NCBI GenBank assembly: GCA_000149265.1
Contig: CH003401.1
Location: forward strand, 259,969-323,968
Source of the DNA: Ciona savignyi
Lineage: Eukaryota > Chordata > Ascidiacea > Phlebobranchia > Cionidae
Direction of reading: 5' to 3'
DNA: 64,000 nucleotides
How positions within the stretch are numbered: position 1 is the first letter of the stretch; each line of letters starts with the position of its first letter. The position numbers and the translations under genes were made by a program. Of the stretch, positions 44,361 to 56,700 are shown in pieces. The notes under the pieces are model-generated. The model was not told the DNA's origin and did not search any database. It saw only the letters and a program-made list of their open reading frames with translations.

Positions 44361-46478
44361 GCCAAATCAAATAAAATGCTTAGCTTGGTGAAACAGTTTA
44401 TTTCAAGCTTGTGGCTTTTGCTTTAAGTGTATCAGATTTTGAATTATGTATAAAAATAAATTCCCAGCAAGTGTGTCCAACGACTCCGTATGTAGCAACA
44501 CTGCCATGTAATTACTTGGGTAAGTCGATTTGGTGATTAAAGATTCGCTGAATTGGATATGTACATTGTTGGGAAATCAGTACGTTGAGTGAAACCTCAA
44601 GAAACGTACTCTTACGACTAACGCTTTTACTAACTGTTAGTTCACACGTCCATTTGCATTGAATTATAGTTCTAATTCTGAAAAAAGTTCAGAGACGAGT
44701 CGCACTCAAATGTATTGTTTTGGATTATATTAATTCACTAACCTATAACCATGAGTCGAGAATTAGCTCATTTTCACAATACGTTTGACTCCTATTTAGT
44801 AATCTTTGAATCAGTATCAGAAGAAGTAAATGAGTATATATAGGTTAATATGAAGAGTTATGAATTCGCATTTTGTTCCCGCGAATGAGAAAACTCAGGT
44901 AGCATTATGAAATAGTTAATATCAGATAACTGTGTGGCCACATGATTTGCGCGACTGAATTATATTATCCTGCCAAATAGAGTAGTGGGCGCGTGGTAAT
45001 CTGACAATTGCTCGTGTTTTAACCTCCTTTGTTTTCCCATTCACGGGGATAAACATATCCTATCCCATTCTACCCGCCTAACTGTTAAGGGTATTGCGTA
45101 ATGGTTCTTTGTTTTCGAAAATCAGTCAGGCAAAGCGGACTAGACGGTGATGGGAAGTGTAACCGTTTGTTATTAACACTTGAGCGTCTCTGAAAACCGA
45201 GTAGAACTTTAAAGATAGACTTATATTAAACGCCAGGAAGAGAATCATGGAAAATTTCACGTCTACTGTGACGTGCAGTTACTGCCAGTTTAAAATAAAC
45301 TTTATACTTTACTTTGTCAGGCTTTGTGTAGTTATAAACCTACATGAAGTGTGCTGTGTATAATATCTAGCCTAGTTTGGAAACATATTCAATACCAGAA
45401 AATGAATGACTGAGAACCCAAGGCAATCATAATGCTACTGGCTTCCATTATGGCACATTTAAAAGTTATTTCCAAAAATTACCCATGTGTAAAAATATAT
45501 CCAGGTAAAGTATATAATCAAATATTAGGACTAGATATGCACGATATAAAATTTCGATGTTTTAAACAATTTAATAAGAATAGTGGATTCAAAATTAAAA
45601 ACTTGAAATCTGGTCTGCGATCCATGCGAGATAAAAATTGTTCCGACAATTGTGCAAACGTCGGCACAACGTTGGCAAAACGTCGCATCATCGCAACGGC
45701 GCATAAAGCGTTGAACAATTGATAACCATTATTAGTTATTCTATGGTGATACTAAAGGAAAGTTTCGCAATCTAAAAATTGTAAAATAGCATTTAAGTAT
45801 AAAGTAATGTAGGAAGTAGTCGCCGTAGTAATATTTAATATTCATTTAACGTCCGGTATGTATTTTTTAAACGGGGAATATATATGCATAAAGTAACAAA
45901 TTAAAAAAAAATAAAATATTTAAGAATAAGATTTGAATTATATTATTTTAGAATATTAAAATAAGTATACTATATTATGCATCCCTAGATAGGGAATTGA
46001 ATTTTACATATTTTATTTCTTGAAATACTCCCGTTGTGCCAGTAAGGTCTTACGATGCGTGCATGTGCATAGTACTGCTAATTGGTATTAGAGATTCGAA
46101 TGTTATTTAAGACATCTATGTGGCCTTTTGCAGCCAGTTACATAATCTGAGTACTTAAATTAGTACTGTCGTGACTGCTGGATAGGATAGGATATTTATG
46201 CCCGCTGTCGGGTTACCGAAGCTATTTCAGTATGTTGTGTAAGTTTAAGACGTTACTTTATGTTGGTATAGAAACTATTATTCCACTTGGTTAATGCAAT
46301 GTCCGTTAACTGCCTTGTCTAAAGACACATCCGACTAGCTGGAGACCAGTTTCGAATCTGCAACCTTTCGGTTGAACGGCGTCGCACGATCACCAGACTA
46401 ATCGGTTGGGTAAAACATAACACTAACATGTTTTAAACAGTCAAGATTCATTAACCAGTGAATTTAAGGCACTGAACA
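44361..46478. other. 3' flank of lectin C within the duplicated block
   Basis: It holds a SINE tail piece (about 44985-45070) and a 3'-heavy minus SINE (about 46180-46410). It also has an open stretch at 45432-45722 whose counterpart in block D (about 52630-52920) is broken by indels and stops, so it is not counted as a gene. Nothing else is seen. Confidence 0.6.
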
Positions 46479-48902
46479 ATGACTCATCTATCCCTATTAA
46501 AGAAACTTGAAGAGTTTTTTGACAAAGATTTAAAAGAAGAACGTTTATCCTTTAAATGCTCGACAAAAAAAGGAAAATTGCTGAAGCAGATACGCGCAGC
46601 AATTATCCTAGAACAGAGAAACAGTAAGTCGATGTGAGAGTGTTTCTATTACTTAAAAACTGCCAGACATATGCTATAATAACCTCAGCTCCACACTCGA
46701 TTATTGATAACAACGAAAGTTTCAAATTTACACGATACAACGTACAATGGCCTGACAAAAAACGATGACAAACCAAATACGCACTTCTGGCTTCGCCGTT
46801 GATCCTATTAATTCCATAGGAAACGATAGCGCGCCAAGCTAAGCGGTATAGTGATTTTAACGTTACAGCGAGAGACGCGATCGCTAATTGACTAGAATTC
46901 CAGAACGCATGGTATTTATTGGATCGTTTACGTAAAATCAAGGTTACTTCTCGCCCGTATTCTATTAACGTTAAATTTTATAGGAGGCGTTCAACTAATT
47001 ATTCTCCCTATCTCTCTAATGCAAACTGACCTCACCAAAAACGACTGTCAGTCAAAATCCAGCACATAGGAAGTCTTAGATTTTTTTACAATTTAAAATT
47101 GAAGCTTGGATCTGCAACCCTAAACTCAAAACCCCCTACAAAATTTTGTTTAAAAATTTTGAGCCCATACCCCCCTCGTACATCGGCAACTTTTTTCCAA
47201 CAAAACAGCTAGCAGATGCACATTCAGCACCTTTATTTTACAAAGCACTGCTCCACGATTACAAAACTTTACAGCTAAACGAGAACACCGGCGCGCAGCC
47301 TAGCACATGCTGCTTTCAACCAAACAAACATTGGGGAATCACCACCATTGTTACTCAGCAAAACACTCGTTTAAAAACAATGACTCATGGAGGGTACCAC
47401 TCGTCACATCCTGCCGTTCATAGAGGTCTTAATTGGTTATACGCCATCTTGGAAACGGTGACCGTTCCAGTTTGGTTTAAACTGTTCGAACTTACTAGTA
47501 GAGGTCATTCTGTGAGACTCCTGTCCAAATTTTAACCGTTTCTGTTGACTGCTTCGGCTATGACAGGCCTTCGACTGAAGGGTGGTCATTCTGTAGATTT
47601 CATTTGGCGACAGTGTCACTGGTGATGACTGAAACTCTTCGTACACATTAAAATTCACTGCTTGATGTTTCACAAGTTTCAGCACATTTTTTCACTGTAA
47701 TTTGAAAGGTTTAAAGTCCATAACCAGGGTACAAATTGTTGTTTTTGAGTAAAAAAACACACCCAATGTCACCTTTGAGCCTCGTGTGACCACATTTTGC
47801 CCGCCTCCACTTCTTTCACCAATGTTTGACAATCAAGGATGATTAGGATTGGTAAGTTTTTATATCTTCTGTGTGCATAGGTGTCCAACAACACATCTAG
47901 GCCTTCACACCTGCCCAAAAATTAAAAATTATGAAAAAAGGTACACATGTGGATACCAAGAGGAGTGCATTTTCCAGTCCGATATCACAAATCGGATTAA
48001 CAGCCTGTATCGAAAGATTGTCTGGTATTTATAAAAGCCATTCGAAGTTAAGTTCTTGAAAAAATATCCGAACGACCCTCTACCGGAGTGAAAATGACCA
48101 AAAATGAGGAAAAATGACTAATTAATTGCTTTGCTAATTAGCATAAGTAATTAAGTGTAAGATTTTAGACAAACAGTTGACTAGTAACATTTATCCACAC
48201 TCAAATTTCTATAAATTTGGAGATTTTGGCAAAAAATTCAAAATGGCCAGTTTTTCATTTAGGAGGCGTTCAACTAATTATTCTCCCTATCTCTCTAATG
48301 CAAACTGACCTCACAAAAACGACTGTCACTCAAAATCCAGACATAGGAAGTCTTAGATTTTTTTACAATTTAAAATTGAAGCTTGGATCTGCAACCTAAA
48401 CTCAAAACCCTACAAAATTTTGTTTAAAAATTTTGAGCCCATACCCCCTCGTACATCGGCAACTTTTTTCCAACAAAACAGCTAGCAGATGCACATTCAG
48501 CACCTTTATTTTACAAAGCACTGCTCCACGATTACAAAACTTTACAGCTAAACGAGAACACCGGCGCGCAGCCTAGCACATGCTGCTTTCAACCAAACAA
48601 ACATTGGGGAATCACCACCATTGTTACTCAGCAAAACACTCGTTTAAAAACAATGACTCATGGAGGGTACCACTCGTCACATCCTGCCGTTCATAGAGGT
48701 CTTAATTGGTTATACGCCATCTATAGTAAATGGTACAAACATTTTTCACAGTGATAGATATATTACTGTGAAACAGTAATTCGATGTTAAAGTGTTACTA
48801 TTTAAATTTATCAATATATTGTGCTGCGTTTTAGAAGCTTTCTCAGACAACCAACGTCAACGCACGGCCTCACATGAGCGGGTGAACTTATCGTTACCAC
48901 AG
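46479..48902 (+). pseudogene. Duplicated exons 1-2 of the adaptor gene (block C stub)
   Basis: Exon 1 (46479-46623) and exon 2 (48835-48902) match adaptor exons 1-2 in block D, keep frame, and have intact splice sites. The duplication ends soon after exon 2, so the ten downstream exons are missing. The intron holds a 1.7-kb TRIM-like insertion. It may be transcribed but cannot give the full protein. Confidence 0.8.
46983..48721. mobile_element. TRIM/LTR-like element with 460-bp terminal direct repeats
   Basis: Direct repeats at 46983-47448 and 48262-48721 (GGAGGCGTTCAAC...GGTTATACGCCATC) enclose about 810 bp without a recognised gene. TATA flanks both outer ends (46979-46982, 48722-48725). 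Block D keeps the empty site TTTTATAGTAAATGG (about 54245). The repeat ends are imperfect inverted repeats (GGAGGCGTTCAAC / GATGGCGTATAAC) and lack the usual TG...CA. A solo copy is at 36047-36505. Confidence 0.75.
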
Positions 48903-49086
48903 GTAATTATATCACATTTCATGTATGTGTGTGGAATATTATTTAACCTGGCAAATTGTCCGGCAGAATATTGTGATGGTTTAGTGCGTCGCCTTCCAGT
49001 GAGGGTTAAAAACTGGTCGCTAGCTATGGACATTACCTAAATCTAGCGAAGTGATGGGTTCTACCAAATAGAAGGAACGTATAAAT

Positions 49087-50290
49087 CATGTAAAGAATAA
49101 AACTTTAAGAATGGTTAGATAGCATGACCCATATATGTAAAAATAAAAATTTATGTAAAGGGGAATTCCCTGAATCCATGAAAAACTAAATCGGGCTGTT
49201 TTGGAATTATAGCTTTATTTTACCCTTCCGTGTTTGATAAGAGGTTTTAATTTAAAACACTTGTGGTAAAATGTTCGTAAATCTAACACGATTATTCTTT
49301 TTTTAACTACACATGGAAAATAAGTTTGGTATGATAACTATGGGACCAATGCGTTTATGCAGAAAAAAAACTATAGCAGTCCGGTTAAAACTTTCTGGAA
49401 TGTTGGATAACATGGACCTGATTTGCACATATCTAGAAATAATATATATTATGTAATGAACATGGGTAACAAGATCGGATTATTATCTCAAGGACCATAC
49501 GTTTATGCTTGCAGAAACAAACTACATACTCGGTGTCTAAAATACAAATTGTAAGTTTGGGAACGTGCTCGCATGAATATATTACATACAAAATATGTTT
49601 AACAGATAGTGGTGATTAAACACGTGGTTTGACACTCTTTAGTTATAATAATTCAGTTTCACCCGGAAAATTCCCCAAAATAAAATATGATAAAGAAATA
49701 GTAAATACGATTTTACTAAGCGTAACGGCGGTAAATCCAAATATAAAATAAATGGATAAAGAATCTATACACAAAGGAAAAATATGGGTACGCCCCAAAC
49801 ACATCTTTATATGTTTTCCGAAATTTGCTGTTGTTGCTTTCTGCGTAGCAAAAATTGTTTGGGTTAACTGCTTTGGTTTAAAAAAGCGCCCACGGGTTCA
49901 ATTATTGGAAAATATACAGCACCATTAATACGAAATGGTAATAATGGTGCTGGATAAAATTTTACATTCAGCAGTAACAATAATGTGTGTTCATTAAAAA
50001 AGGTATGATAAGTGCTAAAAGGGTTTATCTTTTGCAAATCTACTTTAACCCACCGCTAAGTATAACCTTTAGAGATTGTCTCCGTGATAGTACGCCGAAT
50101 TATCCGCAGAAATGCTGCGGGTTTACAGCCAATAGGGCGGGTACTTCATGAAAATGAGTTACTGAGGTTATGAGTTAAAATCGCTTCAACTAAACTATTT
50201 TGAATACAGATTACTTCTAGATACCGTTTGTTTTAACTGTCTTGTTGTCAAAATCATGATACACGAATCAACAAAAGAATTTTGTTCGTG
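49087..50290. repeat. Start of duplicated block D: junction, Helitron-like arms, spacer
   Basis: It repeats 41827-43100 at an offset of about 7.2 kb. It includes the arm AACTACACATGGAAAATAAG and its end GTGGTTTGACACTCTTTAG (about 49643), then GAAATGCTGCGGGTTTACAG once (about 50110). Confidence 0.8.
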
Positions 50291-50295
50291 CAAAT

Positions 50296-50595
50296 GATAT
50301 ATGTATCTGTCGCGTTATCTATTCGGTCAAACGCCTGCACATAGACATGCAACAACTGCGTTGCCGCAACACAGCTCTTTCAGCCCACCTTGTGGCCACT
50401 AATTTGTTTTTCCTGCGGTTACAGAAGATTTAGTCTCGCCAGCTCACGAGACTCGGTATTTTAGTTCGTGCCTGTGTGGTTTTATGCAATAGCCTGGAGG
50501 TAAATGTCTTTTATGTAACAAACAAGTTTTAAGCTAAATCCGCATTTAGCGAACTAGAGTAAGACGAGTGTTACGAGTTTTTACCAAGTTCTAAG
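50296..50595 (+). promoter_or_regulatory. Conserved upstream module of lectin D
   Basis: It is nearly identical to the lectin C module, including the palindrome and the TGTGGTTTTATGCAATAG pair of motifs. Confidence 0.6.
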
Positions 50596-51554
50596 ATGTT
50601 CAGATTTAGCCTTTTTATTTCGACGGTACTTCTTATCTGTTGCTTGAATGATTGCATTGGACATGACACATTGAGTTCATTTATCTTGTGTAACCCAGTA
50701 TCGACAAACCAACCAAACATCAGTCTCATAGCACAAGGACCCCCTGGTATAAAAGGGACTCGAGGGCAAAAGGGTGAAATTGGTTTGAAAGGAGAAACGG
50801 GCGAACTTGGTTTAAAAGGAGAAAGGGGCGAAATTGGTTCGAGAGGACTTCCCGGCAATAAAGGAGAAAGCGATGCAAGAAATCGTAACCAGCTAGCTGC
50901 TCTGACTCGTCGTATCGACGAACTTACTAGTAAGTTAAATAAATACTAAGGTTAATTTCCAATGGTGTTAATTAATCTTTGAGCAGGTACAGTTGCAAGT
51001 CTACAGAATGTTGGCTGGACTAGCATAGGTGGTCGTTGGTATCGCACTTCGCCAGCAAAACTAAGTTGGCCCGAATCCAGAGTGTATTGTTTGGCATTGG
51101 GTGGGGACTTGGCAACTGCTGGTATGCGGAATGCAGGAACACGAAGGTTAATATTATGTGTTTTAAATGATCAGATTTAATAGCGTAATTGTTTAATGAT
51201 AATGATACATCGGTACCAAACTCGGAGGATCGATGACTCTATGTTTACCGCTTGCTGTTTAACTTCAGTGTCCAATGATTTAACATTTCTAGATTAATGT
51301 ACAATCAAAACATTCTAAACCGACGTGAAAGCTACTGGATTGGAATGAACGACATTGTCAACGAGGGAACTTGGGTCTGGATTGATGGAGTTGCGAAAAC
51401 TAGTTCCAACAGCAACTTTGCTCCTGGCGAACCTAATAATAGAGGGTCGATTTATAATGCCGACTGCGGACGATTGTATCCGACAAATTCGGGTCTATTA
51501 ATGGACGATGTAGAGTGTCCGTATCTTTTTTTTGCGCTTTGTGAGAAAAATTAA
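50596..51554 (+). CDS. Lectin D: collectin-like, 15-triplet stalk, EPN
   Basis: Exons at 50596-50929, 50987-51146 and 51293-51554 give 251 aa. It is almost the same as lectin C, with a few changes: GTRGQKG for GSRGQKG in the stalk, LTRRIDEL in the neck, NRRESYW for NRGESYW at the start of exon 3, WIGMND for WIGIND, and TNSGLL for TDSGLL. The motif is GEPNNRG. AATAAA is at 51564. Intron 1 has a 4-bp insertion relative to C. Confidence 0.9.
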
Positions 51555-53743
51555 GCCAAATCAAATAAAATGCTTAGCTTGGTGAAACAGTTTATTTCAA
51601 GCTTGTGGCTTTTGCTTTAAGTGTATCAGATTTTAAATTATGTATAAAAATAAATTCCCAGCAAGTGTGTCCAACGACTCCGTATGTAGCAACACTGCCA
51701 TGTAATTACTTGGGTAAGTCGATTTGGTGATTAAAGATTCGCTGAATTGGATATGTACATTGTTGAGAAATCAGTACGTTGAGTGAAACCTCAAGAAACG
51801 TACTCTTACGACTAACGCTTTTACTAACTGTTAGTTCACACGTCCATTTGCATTGAATTATAGTTCTAATTCTGAAAAAAGTTCAGAGACGAGTCGCACT
51901 CAAATGTATTGTTTTGGATTATATTAATTCACTAACCTATAACCATGAGTCGAGAATTAGCTCATTTTCACAATATGTTTGACTCCTATTTAGTAATCTT
52001 TGAATCAGTATCAGAAGAAGTAAATGAGTATATATAGGTTAATATGAAGAGTTATGAATTCGCACTTTGTTCCCGCGAATGAGAAAACTCAGGTAGCATT
52101 ATGAAATAGTTAATATCAGATAACTGTTTGGCCACATGGTTTGCGCGACTGAATTATATTATCCTGCCAAATAGAGTAGTGGGCGCGTGGTAATCTGACA
52201 ATTGCTCGTGTTTTAACCTCCTTTGTTTTCCCATTCACGGAGATAAACATATCCTATCCCATTCTACCCGCCTAACTGTTAAGGGTATTGCGTAATGGTT
52301 CTTTGTTTTCGAAAATCAGTCAGGCAAAGCGGACTAGACGGTGATGGGAAGTGTAACCGTTTGTTATTAACACTTGAGCGTCTCTGAAAACCGAGTAGAT
52401 CAAGAAAGATAGACTTATATTAAACGCCAGGAAGAGAGTCATGGAAAATTTCACGTATATTGTGACGTGCAGTTATTGCCAGTTTAGTCAAAACTTTATA
52501 CTTTACTTAACTTTGTCAGGCTTTGTGTAGTTATAAACCTATATAGAGTGCACTGTGTAGTATCTAGTCTAGTTTAGAAACATATTCAATACCAGAAAAC
52601 GAATGTCTGATAACCCAAGTCAATCATAATGCTACTGGGTTCTATTATGGCACATTTAAAAGTTATTTCGAGAAAATTACCCATGTGTAAAAATATATCC
52701 AGGTAAAGTATATAATCAAATATTAGGACTAGATATGCACGATATAAAATTTCGATGTTTTTAACAATTTAATAAGAATAGTGGATTCGAAATTAAAAAC
52801 TTTGAAATCTGGTCTGCGATCCATGCGAGATAAAAATTGTTCCGACAATTAAGGAAACGTCGGCACAACGTTGGCAAAACGTCGCATCATCGCAACGGCG
52901 CATAAAGCGTTGAACAATTGATAACCATTATTAGTTATTCTATGGTGATACTAAAGGAAAGTTTCGCAATGTAAAAATTGTAAAATAGCATCTAAGTATG
53001 AAGTAATGTAGGAAGTAGTCGCCGTAGTAATATTTAATATTCATTTAACTTCCGGTATGTATTTTTAAACGGGGAATATATACATAAAGTAACAAATTTA
53101 AAAAAATAAAATATTTAAGAATAAGATTTGAATTATATTATTTTAGAAGAATATTAAAATAAGTATACTATATTGTGCATCCCTAGATATAGGTAATTGA
53201 ATTTTACATATTTTATTTCTTGAAATACTCCCTTAGTGTCAGTAAGGTCTTATGATGCGTGCTTGTGCATAGTACTGTTAATTGGTATTAGGGATTCGAA
53301 TGTTAAATAAAGACATCTATGTGGCCTTTTGCAGCCAGTTACAAAAACTGAGTACTTAAATTAGTACTGTCGTGACTGCTCGATGGGATATAATATTTAT
53401 GTCTATCCCCGTGAATGGGAAAACCAAGGGGGGTAACACACGGGCGATCGTTAGATTACCTCGCGCCCGCTGTCGGGTTACCGAAGCTATTTCAGTATGT
53501 TGTGTAAGTTTAAGACGTTACTTTAGGTTGGTATAGAAACTATTATTCCACTTGGTTAATGCAATGTCCGTTAACTGCCTTGTCTAAAGACACATCCGAC
53601 TAGCTGGAGACCAGTTTCGAACCTGCAACCTTTCGGTTGAACGGCGTCGCACGATCACCAGACTAATCGGTTGGGTAAAACATAACACTAACATGTTTTA
53701 AACAGTCAAGATTCATTAACCAGTGAATTTAAGGCACTGAACA
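51555..53743. other. 3' flank of lectin D and promoter side of the adaptor gene
   Basis: It parallels 44361-46478. A full composite SINE (-) spans about 53385-53675; in block C the tail of this SINE is deleted (about 65 bp). The SINE head lies about 70 bp before the adaptor start codon, so it may sit in the promoter or 5' UTR. Confidence 0.65.
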
Positions 53744-56700
53744 ATGACTCATCTATCCCTATTAAAGAAACTTGAAGAGTTTTTTGACAAAGATTTAAAA
53801 GAAGAACGTTTATCCTTTAAATGCTCGACAAAAAAAGGAAAATTGCTGAAGCAGATACGTGCAGCAATTATCCTAGAACAGAGAAACAGTAAGTCGATGT
53901 GAGAGTGTTTCTATTACTTAAAAACTGCCAGACATATGCTATAATAACCTCAGCTCCACACTCGATTATTGATAACAACGAAAGTTTAAAATTTACACGA
54001 TACAACGTACAATGGCCTGACAAAAAAAAACGATTACAAACCAAATACGCACTTCTGGCTTCGCCGTTGATCCTATTAATTCCATTGGAAACCACAGCGC
54101 GCAAAGCGATGTGGTTTAGTGATTTTAACGTTACAGCGAGAGACGCGATCGCTAATTGACTAGAATTCCAGAACGCATGGTATTTATTGGATCGTTTACG
54201 TAAAATCAAGGTTACTTCTCGCCCGTATACTATTAACGTTAAATTTTATAGTAAATGGTACGGAAATTTTTCACAGTGAATAATATATTACTGTGAAACA
54301 GTTAGTCGATGTTAAAGTGTTACTGTTTAGATTTATCAATATAACGTGCTGCTTTATAGATGATTTCTCAGACAACCAACGTCAACGCACGGCCTCACAT
54401 GAGCGGGTGAACTTATCGTTACCACAGGTAAATATATCACATTTCATTTATGTTTGTTGAATATTATCTAACTTGGTAAATTGTACGGCAGATTAGTCTG
54501 GTGGTTTAGTGGTCGCCTTCCAGTGAGAGTTCGAAAATGGTCGGTGGCTACGGACATTGCCTAAACCTAGCGGATTAATGGATTCTACCAAATTAAAGGA
54601 ACGTGTAAATCATACACAACACACTGCAATAGTTCCGGCAACCGGGCGGCGGGCGCGCGTTGATCTGACGATTACCCGTGTGTTAACCCACTTGTTTTTC
54701 CCATTCCCGTGGATAGACATGAATATACTAATCTACCCTATACTATTTCTAAAATATGTCTTAGGTACCAAGCGAAAACACTATTGCAAAGAAAGTAGAA
54801 AATGAGATGCCAACAGAACAAAAAGATGGTGTAAGTTTACACATTACTGTGGAAAACTAAAAGAAGGGAAGCGGGAAGGAGGGAAACTGCACACTAAAAT
54901 AAAGATTGGGGCAATATACTGCTATAGATTTTGGGTATATTAGTTAGTTTTTAAACATGGGGTTGGAGTTAAGGTTAGTTCTGGGGTTAAATTAGTTTTT
55001 TAGAGAAGGGTTAAAATAAGTTTTCATAGTTTTGTAACCAGTTTCCCTCCTTCCGTTCTTTTAGTGTTGCCCCAGATTACAGCATTGTGCGATTTCGGTG
55101 TACTGGGTAATATCCAGGACTCTTAATGCCTTATTGATAGCGCCGACGTATGTGTGTATGGGTTGCAAATTTTCAGTAGATCATTATTTTATATAATAAA
55201 AGAAAATACAAATGTCGAATTTCCGTAGTGTCATATTAATTGTTCACCATCAAACAAACCATCCAACCAGAATTTTAACCACTTAGAGTTAATATTATTT
55301 ACTAATTACTATTCACGTGGTTGAAATTGTAAACGATCGACACATACACGGTGGTGTTTTTGTTATTAAATTGGTATTCAAATATTAATATAAAATTACA
55401 GCTCAACATGGATCTAAATGACACGCAAACTATCCTGAACAATAGCCTAACCTCTGGGGTTTCAAGTAAGTAAAAACATTATAGACGTCCATATTACATT
55501 TGAATTGGAATATTTCTACAATTTTATTTTTGTAGGTCAAGCAAACTAAATACAGTTTTGTAGATTTGCTTTAAATATATAATTTAAACTATGAAACACC
55601 TCGATTAAAGGTATTTTTCCAACCCATTAATTCTGGTTGGTTAGGGCCTCGCATCTTACCCGAAAGGTTGAAGTTTTAAAACTGGTCGCTAGCTAGTCGG
55701 TCGTGTCCTTGGAACATTGCCTAAATCTAGCGGATTAATGGGTTCTACTAAATTGAAGAAACGTGTCTATCATACACAGCACATTGCAATAGCCCTGCCC
55801 GTATGATAACCACTTTCGGCTTTCCCATTCACGGGGATAAAACATAAATATCCTATTTTATTTTAATATCGAGAATCCGAGATACCAAACTTAAGAAATA
55901 CTTCAAATTCAGTGGACGGTGGTTGTGTTCCCGGTAATGAATCCTCTGTTTCCGAGGACGAAATAAATAACAGGTTTGGCGTGCAATAGTAAGTGGCCGC
56001 AATGCTTTGACATACAATTGAACTCTTGCTTGGTTATACAGAACAAAGAAAGACAACGAGAGTTTAGAACAATATTTTGAGGGGACAAATTACGACGTTT
56101 TCAGTGTGGTGTATGTGGAAAACAAAACCGTTTTAATCGAAAATAAGTGGCTAAAGCGGATCGGCGTCGTTAAAGAATGTCAGTTTCAGGTAAAAAGTAT
56201 ATATGAGTGTTAGAATAAAAAAGTTACAATTTAAATGATTTATTTTGTATAATGACCAGTAAATCTAATCACAAACATTCACTGGACGTTATGCACAAGT
56301 GAATTTATGAACCAAATTTAAATAACTGTGACTAAGCAATTTCTTGCGCAAATTAAACATACAGTGACCAAGCAAATATATTTTTCCGCAGTGCTTCAAG
56401 AAGTTAGGTGACCTAAATCCAGTTCTAGATCTACCACTGCGAGCTTATACGGCTTATCTTAGCACAAAAGAAAATACATCTTCAATCGTTGTGACTTTAA
56501 AAGCAAAGGGCATCAGAAAAGGCGACAAATACAGGTTTAAATTCCGTAATAATTTACCCTGTAATTTTAGTTCGCGTTCGTATCGTAAACTTTAGTGACA
56601 TAATTCGAGCGTTAAACTACATACAGCGGTAAATTCGCATACACTGTTTTAGGTCATTGTCTTTTTTAGATTTTCTATCGATCATGATAAAATGAGCGAA

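Noticed and set aside
45432..45722. 96-residue open frame beside lectin C
   Set aside because: Its duplicate in block D (about 52630-52920) carries frameshifts and stops, and no domain is seen, so coding is unlikely.
46603..46941. 112-residue minus-strand frame (and its copy at 53868-54209)
   Set aside because: It lies antisense to adaptor exon 1 and intron 1, has no splice or domain support, and is kept open by recent duplication only.
47146..47535. 129-residue frame in the TRIM-like terminal repeat
   Set aside because: Most of it lies in the 460-bp repeat; the same frame is broken in the second copy by small deletions (48421-48440), so it is not conserved as protein.
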